Origin: JBFHER01 sp041584055
GTDB taxonomy: Bacteria > Bacteroidota > Bacteroidia > Bacteroidales > UBA5342
Reading direction: 5' to 3'
DNA length: 11,685 bases
Assembly: GCA_041584055.1 (NCBI GenBank)
Contig: JBFHER010000111.1
Location: 1 to 11,685, forward strand
Part shown: positions 8,095 through 11,685 of the stretch, one piece after another
Layout: every line of letters begins with the position of its first letter
How positions within the stretch are numbered: the stretch's first letter is position 1
Position numbers and translations under genes: made by a program
Notes under the pieces: generated by a model
What the model saw: the letters and a program-made list of their open reading frames with translations, nothing else
Told to the model about the DNA's origin: nothing
Databases searched by the model: none

Positions 8095-8102
8095 CCTCCT
8101 TT
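8095..8102 (-). promoter_or_regulatory. AAAGGAGG sequence far upstream of groES
   Basis: A perfect anti-Shine-Dalgarno match, AAAGGAGG on the minus strand, ends 42 bases before the groES ATG with no start codon at normal spacing after it. If the nearby TTGGCA element is a promoter, this stretch would lie close to the 5' end of the mRNA. The groES ATG itself has only an A-rich leader, usual in Bacteroidota. Confidence 0.3.
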
Positions 8103-8121
8103 ATCATATTCTATGCCAAAA
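8103..8121 (-). promoter_or_regulatory. Possible sigma-54-like promoter of groESL
   Basis: On the minus strand TTTTGGCA is followed by an ATGAT half. GG is at 8117-8116 and the expected GC position, at the correct distance of ten bases, reads GA (8105-8104). This matches the -24 half of the sigma-54 consensus TGGCAC(G)-N4-TTGC well and the -12 half poorly. No TAnnTTTG box exists between the secG terminator and groES. A start near 8093 would give a leader of about 40 bases. Assignment is inferred and uncertain. Confidence 0.4.
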
Positions 8122-8139
8122 CAGAAAATGCCTGTTTTG

Positions 8140-8161
8140 ATGTCAGAATTTCATCTGACAT
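8140..8161. repeat. Inverted repeat ATGTCAGA-N6-TCTGACAT upstream of groES
   Basis: Perfect 8-bp arms separated by six bases, lying about 23-44 bp upstream of the -24 half of the TTGGCA element on the transcribed side. There is no T-run, so it is not a terminator; its symmetry suggests an operator or activator site. The 7-bp arm TGTCAGA/TCTGACA recurs in the secG terminator stem. Confidence 0.5.
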
Positions 8162-8253
8162 AAATGCTGTATTTGGAAAGTTTGCCTGATTCTGTTGTGT
8201 AAGTAGCTGATAAAGATGGTGTAATGTCGGTTTGTAGTGTCCAGAAGCAGGCA

Positions 8254-8290
8254 CAAAAAAAGTGTCAGATCTTATGACAGTCTGACACTT
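8254..8290 (-). terminator. Rho-independent terminator after secG
   Basis: On the minus strand AAGTGTCAGA (8290-8281) pairs perfectly with TCTGACACTT (8269-8260) around an 11-base loop, and the stem runs into a tract of seven Ts (8261-8255). It starts 25 bases after the secG stop and closes the four-gene operon upstream of groES. Confidence 0.93.
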
Positions 8291-8315
8291 AATTGTAGAA
8301 ATATTTTCAGAAGGA

Positions 8316-8660
8316 TTATTCTCCGTCTTGTTCCTCAGTCGTCGATGCAGGCAGTTCTGCAGGGAAGTTTGGCATAACGGATGGATCTACTGCTTCTTCA
8401 ATTTTGTCTTTCATAATTGATTCGTTTGATCCTTCACCATGCTCAATGGCAGCAGCAGCTACCACACTGAGAACTAAAATTGCAATGGAGAGTGTCCATG
8501 TTGCTTTCTCAAGAAAGTCTGTTGTTTTCCTTACACCCATGATCTGGTTGGATGATGAAAAGTTTGATGCCAGACCACCGCCCTTGGAGTTCTGAACCAA
8601 AACGATTAAAATCAATAATACTGCTGCGATTGCAATGAGTATAGAAACTAGTAAATACAT
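8316..8660 (-). CDS. secG: Preprotein translocase subunit SecG
   Basis: A small inner-membrane subunit of the SecYEG channel that aids SecA-driven protein export. The 114-residue product has two membrane helices at about 2-22 and 54-72. The family loop between them reads VQNSKGGGLASNFSSSNQ and GVRKTTDFLEKATW. The tail from about 73 to 114 is acidic and Pro/Thr-rich, as is common for Bacteroidota SecG. The ATG lies six bases after the stop of the upstream gene, so it is the last gene of the operon led by the sigma-54-type activator, followed by a strong terminator. Confidence 0.96.
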   Translation of the reverse strand: MYLLVSILIAIAAVLLILIVLVQNSKGGGLASNFSSSNQIMGVRKTTDFLEKATWTLSIAILVLSVVAAAAIEHGEGSNESIMKDKIEEAVDPSVMPNFPAELPASTTEEQDGE

Positions 8661-8666
8661 ATTTAA

Positions 8667-9491
8667 TTATTTTTCGTTAGTCAAAAGTTGTTCAACAATT
8701 TTAATTTGACCCGCAAAGTAAATACTTTTTTCGGGATATTTCAAACTCAATTTTTTAAATATTTGAATTGCCTTATTATAGTGCTTTTGTTTGATGTAAA
8801 TCTTTGCAAGTGTCTCAGTCATAAATTCTTCATGGTGCATGGCTGATTGATCGGCAAGATTACCTGTAGATTCTTTTCCGGATTGGACTTCTTTTGTTTG
8901 AGGGATTTTAGGACTGCCCTGAATAAAATCATCGATCAGATCCCAGCTTTTTTGTTTTTTAGGTGCTCGTTCTTGCACTTCCTGTTTTCTCGAACTCATG
9001 ATCTCAAGCCAGTTTGAGAATGAATGCACAGCGCTTTCTGCGTCGGTTTCATGGATCGGATTCATTGGAATAGGATCTGGTGTTATCAGGTTGACCGGTA
9101 TTTCTGAAACTTCCGGAACTGCCTTCTGTATGACCTCCGTTTGGTGAACGGCTTCCTGATTTTCAGCTGGCGTTTCCTTGTGAGGTGCCTTTTCATTGCT
9201 TGTCTGCACTTCACTGGCGGCTGACTTCACAAGATCAGGATCGTTCTTTTCAGCTGTTTTTTGATTAAAAATGTAATTGTAAAGAATGCTTCTGTTGCCG
9301 GCGTAAATAGCGGTGAGGGGGAGCTCTTTATCATAATCTGAGTCGTTGGTCATATTCAGATTGCGCAATAACATTATTCTGCCTGCCGTAAAATACGGGT
9401 AGTCGTTTATCACCTGACGGAGATCAGAAAGACTTTCATCATTCATGGTCTCAGGGTGCTTTAAATATGTGTCAAAACGCTCCTTGTTCAT
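8667..9491 (-). CDS. Conserved protein with TPR-like C-terminal segment
   Basis: A 274-residue protein with no signal peptide or membrane helix. It has three parts. An N-terminal region of about 75 residues has the motif YPYFTAGRIMLLRNL at 31-45 and resembles a helical domain seen in uncharacterised Bacteroidota proteins. The middle (about 76-215) is low-complexity, Glu/Pro/Lys-rich and probably disordered, with a short conserved-looking island FSNWLEIM and later SWDLIDDFI. The C-terminal helical segment, about 222-270, reads as one or two tetratricopeptide-like units (TETLAKIYIKQKHYNKAIQI then FKKLSLKYPEKSIYFAGQI). It lies two bases after lptE and six before secG, so it is surely co-transcribed with envelope genes. 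TPR segments bind other proteins, so a scaffold role is plausible, but no function is known to me. Confidence 0.8.
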   Translation of the reverse strand: MNKERFDTYLKHPETMNDESLSDLRQVINDYPYFTAGRIMLLRNLNMTNDSDYDKELPLTAIYAGNRSILYNYIFNQKTAEKNDPDLVKSAASEVQTSNEKAPHKETPAENQEAVHQTEVIQKAVPEVSEIPVNLITPDPIPMNPIHETDAESAVHSFSNWLEIMSSRKQEVQERAPKKQKSWDLIDDFIQGSPKIPQTKEVQSGKESTGNLADQSAMHHEEFMTETLAKIYIKQKHYNKAIQIFKKLSLKYPEKSIYFAGQIKIVEQLLTNEK

Positions 9492-9493
9492 CC

Positions 9494-10012
9494 TTACCAG
9501 TTAGCGACTGATTTATTAAATATATCCTCAGTTATTATTTCGATAATCTCTGAGCGTAAATCTGCTTTTACATCCTCGATGGATTGACTTGCATCAAAAT
9601 CTGCGTAGCCCGAAAATGAACTGTCAAAGTCTTGTTCAGGATCTGAATTGTTAACAAAACGTGCCTGAACCCGGATCGTTAAACGTGTTTGAGCTGCCAG
9701 TGCGTCTGCCTGGATGGAAATTGGTTTAATGTCGTAGCCTGTTATTTCTCCCTCAAAGTGCAAGTCCCCATTGTCCTGAACCAGTGTCAACCGGGTTTGA
9801 CGTTGAAATTTATCCTTCAATGCTTCTGTAAATTCCTGACTCAGATCCGGATCAACCAGGGCAGCTTCGTTTGGAAAATAACTCACTGAGACCGTACGGA
9901 CCTTGCTGTAGTCGATGGAAGCTCCGGTGAGTTTATAGCTAATGGTGCAGGATGCAAGGATTGCAACCAGTGCCAGTAAAAGAAGATGTATTTTGTATTT
10001 GCCGAGCGCCAT
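9494..10012 (-). CDS. lptE: LptE-family outer-membrane lipoprotein
   Basis: Probable LptE, the lipoprotein plug of the LptD barrel that inserts lipopolysaccharide into the outer membrane. The 172-residue product has a lipoprotein signal peptide: basic KYK, a hydrophobic core, and lipobox LASC with Cys22 as the acylated residue. After it comes the short TISYKLTGASIDY region typical of Bacteroidota LptE, then a mixed alpha/beta domain with a helix (LSQEFTEALKDKFQRQT) followed by strands (LTLVQ, LHFEGEITGYDIKP). The family is very divergent in sequence, so assignment leans on domain pattern, length and the known neighbourhood. It sits between the activator gene (12-base gap) and the TPR-like gene (2-base gap). 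Confidence 0.85.
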   Translation of the reverse strand: MALGKYKIHLLLLALVAILASCTISYKLTGASIDYSKVRTVSVSYFPNEAALVDPDLSQEFTEALKDKFQRQTRLTLVQDNGDLHFEGEITGYDIKPISIQADALAAQTRLTIRVQARFVNNSDPEQDFDSSFSGYADFDASQSIEDVKADLRSEIIEIITEDIFNKSVANW

Positions 10013-10024
10013 AGTTTATAATGA

Positions 10025-11284
10025 TTAAAGGTCAATGTTGTATTCCTTGATCTTGCGATACAAGGTGCGTTCAGATATGCCCAGCTCTTGTGCAGCATGT
10101 TTTCGTTTGCCGTTATGTTTTCCAAGTGCTTTTTTTATGAGTTCTATCTCTTTGTCCATGAGCGACAATGACTCTTCCACGTATTCTTCGGTGTCTTCAA
10201 TGTGGTCAAACGTTTCAGGTTTGGTAATCACGATGTTTTCATTGTGAGCCGGTGACTGATTTGGAAGTCTTACACCAGCTTTGGATTCATTGTAAAAGTT
10301 ATTGAGAAATGTTGCATTTTCTTTGTCCAGATTACTTACATCCAGATCACCTTTTTCCATAATATCGCCAACCAGTTTTTTAAGATCCGTCATATCCCGC
10401 TTCATATCAAACAGAATCTGATATAGGATTTCGCGTTCAGAACTAAATGTTTTTTCTTCCTTCTTCTGATTGGGCCTGTAAAGTGCCGGAAGCTGCTCTA
10501 AATTATCTGTCGGGATGTAATTTTTAAGGATTTCTTCGGTTATTTCCCTGTTTTGTTCAATCACAGAGATTTGCTCTGTTACATTTTTAAGTTGACGAAT
10601 ATTTCCCGGCCAGCGGTAGGTGCTTAATAGTTTTTTTGCGCCTTCCGACAAACGCAGCGCAGGCATCCGGTAGCGCTCTGCAAAATCGTGAGCAAACTTG
10701 CGGAATAAGAGCACAATGTCTTCATGTCTGTCCCTCAGGGGCGGCACAACAATGGGTACCGTATTCAAACGATAAAACAAGTCTTCACGGAAACGCCCTT
10801 CTTTGATGGCCTGGGTCATGTTCAGGTTGGTGGCTGCAACCACACGCACATCGGTTTTAATATTCTTTGAAGATCCAACGCGAATAAACTCTCCTGCTTC
10901 CAGAACCCTTAACAATCGCACCTGGGTAGATAAGGGAAGTTCTCCAACCTCATCCAGGAAGATTGTTCCACCATTGGCCACTTCAAAATAGCCCTTCCGG
11001 TCTGATAATGCACCGGTGAAAGATCCTTTCTCATGTCCAAATAACTCTGAATCAATGGTTCCTTCAGGAATTGCACCACAGTTTACGGGAATGTAGGGTC
11101 CGTGTTTCCGGGCACCAAACTGATGTACAATTTGGGGAAAGGTTTCTTTTCCCGTACCACTCTCACCGGTAATAAGCACTGATAAATCGGTTGGTGCCAC
11201 CTGAACTGCAATGTCGATGGCCCGGTTCAACCCGTATGAGTTGCCGATGATTCCAAATCGTTGTTTTACTTGTTGTATATCCAT
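10025..11284 (-). CDS. Sigma-54-dependent activator (AAA+ plus Fis-type HTH), no sensor domain
   Basis: A 419-residue bacterial enhancer-binding protein that would remodel sigma-54 RNA polymerase using ATP. The AAA+ domain starts almost at the N-terminus (residues about 8-245). It has Walker A GESGTGKE at 40-47, the sigma-54 contact loop as GSFTGA at 87-92 (commonly GAFTGA), Walker B GGTIFLDEVGEL at 105-116, the arginine-finger region FREDLFYRLN at 165-174, and sensor II WPGNIRQLKN at 225-234. There is no receiver, GAF or PAS domain. A long linker, about 260-372, contains a predicted helix (EREILYQILFDMKRDM, then TDLKKLVGDIME). The Fis-type helix-turn-helix lies at about 388-415 (KRKHAAQELGISERTLYRKI). 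It is the first gene of the lptE-secG operon; its target promoters are not known. Confidence 0.95.
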   Translation of the reverse strand: MDIQQVKQRFGIIGNSYGLNRAIDIAVQVAPTDLSVLITGESGTGKETFPQIVHQFGARKHGPYIPVNCGAIPEGTIDSELFGHEKGSFTGALSDRKGYFEVANGGTIFLDEVGELPLSTQVRLLRVLEAGEFIRVGSSKNIKTDVRVVAATNLNMTQAIKEGRFREDLFYRLNTVPIVVPPLRDRHEDIVLLFRKFAHDFAERYRMPALRLSEGAKKLLSTYRWPGNIRQLKNVTEQISVIEQNREITEEILKNYIPTDNLEQLPALYRPNQKKEEKTFSSEREILYQILFDMKRDMTDLKKLVGDIMEKGDLDVSNLDKENATFLNNFYNESKAGVRLPNQSPAHNENIVITKPETFDHIEDTEEYVEESLSLMDKEIELIKKALGKHNGKRKHAAQELGISERTLYRKIKEYNIDL

Positions 11285-11322
11285 ATCTGCTTAGAGCCTG
11301 CTAAAATTTCAGTAAAGCATGA

Positions 11323-11352
11323 CAAAGTTACAATTTTGCGCAAATAATTCAA
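11323..11352 (-). promoter_or_regulatory. Bacteroidota-type promoter of the activator-lptE-secG operon
   Basis: On the minus strand TTG (11352-11350) is followed after exactly 19 bases by TAACTTTG (11330-11323), an excellent match to the Bacteroidota primary-sigma consensus. The predicted start, near 11317, gives a leader of about 33 bases before the ATG at 11284. The operon therefore looks constitutively transcribed rather than self-controlled through sigma-54. Confidence 0.7.
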
Positions 11353-11402
11353 CCTTTAAAGCAGGCAATTGGGACTAAGATGGGTTAAAGATGTTTAAAA
11401 GG

Positions 11403-11454
11403 AAAAAAAATGAAGATGCGACGATGGCTCCCCCCATATCCAGTCGCTTTCTCA
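11403..11454 (-). terminator. Probable terminator of the ftsE transcript
   Basis: On the minus strand a stem with TGAG/TTCA at its base, a small internal loop, then GCGAC/GTCGC and TGG/CCA encloses a G-rich loop, and the base runs directly into eight Ts (11410-11403). It lies about 107 bases after the ftsE stop and before the activator promoter. The internal loop and bulge make it weaker than the groEL and secG terminators. Confidence 0.55.
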
Positions 11455-11487
11455 GGGACTTAATGTTGATCTGTTCAGCTCTGGATC

Positions 11488-11518
11488 ACACAGGGCTCTT
11501 CGTTGAAGTGAGCTGTGT
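11488..11518. repeat. Imperfect hairpin in the ftsE 3' untranslated region
   Basis: On the plus strand ACACAG(GG)CTC TTC at 11488-11501 pairs with GAA(GT)GAG CTGTGT at 11505-11518 around a GTT loop, with two-base bulges on each side. On the plus strand it is followed by five Ts, but no plus-strand gene precedes it; on the minus strand it would fold in the ftsE transcript between stop codon and terminator. It might protect the mRNA 3' end or belong to a small RNA. Confidence 0.4.
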
Positions 11519-11560
11519 TTTTATGACCTTCTGCCTTTGAAAGGATTTTAGCCCAAAATA

Positions 11561-11685
11561 CTAGGCTTCAATGCTAACAACACTATCCGAAAAATTCATA
11601 ATTCGGCCCGGATAATCTTTTAAAATGTTTTGATTATGCGTGGCCATCAGGATGGTTGTCCCCTCGTTTTTTATGTTGTGCAAAA
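11561..11685 (-). CDS. ftsE: Cell division ATP-binding protein FtsE, C-terminal fragment
   Basis: Partial gene cut by the right window edge; only the last 40 codons and the TAG stop are present. The visible residues include GTTILMATHNQNI, which contains the H-loop (switch) histidine of ABC ATPases after strand TTILMA, followed by DYPGRIM as found near the end of FtsE proteins. FtsE is the ATPase partner of membrane protein FtsX at the division site, where it controls cell-wall hydrolysis. Walker A and B and the signature motif lie outside the window, so FtsE is preferred to other small ABC ATPases on the basis of the tail and short C-terminus only. Confidence 0.75.
   Translation of the reverse strand, partial: LHNIKNEGTTILMATHNQNILKDYPGRIMNFSDSVVSIEA

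Larger units (their letters stand above)
11285..11560. other. Gap between ftsE and the activator gene
   Basis: No gene is supported in these 276 bases. The part nearest the activator holds its promoter (11323-11352). The part nearest ftsE holds the ftsE 3' untranslated region with two hairpins. A 17-codon ORF on the plus strand at 11410-11463 and a 20-codon ORF on the minus strand at 11375-11437 overlap the terminator and look fortuitous. Confidence 0.5.

Noticed and set aside
11375..11437. Minus-strand 20-codon hydrophobic ORF with a phenylalanine run
   Set aside because: The phenylalanines come from the terminator T tract; there is no ribosome site or coding support.
11410..11463. Plus-strand 17-codon ORF with AAGGA upstream, followed downstream by a hairpin and T5, resembling a leader peptide with an attenuator
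   Set aside because: No plus-strand gene lies downstream (ftsE is on the minus strand), and the ORF overlaps the ftsE terminator stem, so the resemblance is probably chance.
11411..11560. CTGAGA sequence in the ftsE 3' region as part of a TPP riboswitch
   Set aside because: The rest of the conserved TPP core is absent, and the element lies downstream of ftsE, not before a thiamine gene.

Overview
The window looks like chromosomal core sequence from a member of the Bacteroidota. Supporting signs are a PorP/SprF-type IX secretion membrane protein, a short SecG/LptE/groESL neighbourhood led by a sigma-54-type activator, a YwbE protein, and two promoters that fit the Bacteroidota primary-sigma pattern (TTG or TTTG, about 19-20 bases, then TAnnTTTG). 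The order within the phylum cannot be fixed from this sequence. I see no insertion sequence, CRISPR array, phage gene, tRNA or rRNA.

Layout. Positions 1-405 are an AT-rich region ending in the promoter of a plus-strand porP/sprF-like gene (406-1467). Convergent to it lie smpB and an upstream Yip1-family membrane protein (minus strand, stop and start codons abutting). Divergent from these, miaA (GTG start) and a small DUF3820 gene overlap slightly on the plus strand (2726-3881). From there to the right end every gene is on the minus strand: ywbE and a U32-family RlhA-like protein (TTG start), groEL and groES (with a strong terminator after groEL), then a four-gene operon read from right to left: sigma-54-type activator, lptE, a conserved protein with a TPR-like tail, and secG (with a strong terminator after it). 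The right edge holds the last 40 codons of ftsE and its terminator.

How the genes fit together. Much of the content serves translation and RNA quality (smpB trans-translation, miaA tRNA modification, the U32 protein probably in 23S rRNA hydroxylation) and envelope biogenesis or protein folding (PorP, LptE, SecG, GroES/GroEL, FtsE). The activator has no receiver or other N-terminal sensor domain, but it has a long linker between its AAA+ domain and its Fis-type helix-turn-helix.

The most interesting signal is regulatory. The groES leader shows no CIRCE element and no TAnnTTTG box. It instead carries a TTGGCA element with a degenerate -12 half, resembling a sigma-54 promoter. An 8-bp-arm inverted repeat lies just upstream, and its arm sequence recurs in the secG terminator. 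A working hypothesis is that the activator encoded one operon upstream controls groESL. This is inference and has not been shown. I found no clear evidence of a wholly new system; most of the window is ordinary housekeeping sequence.
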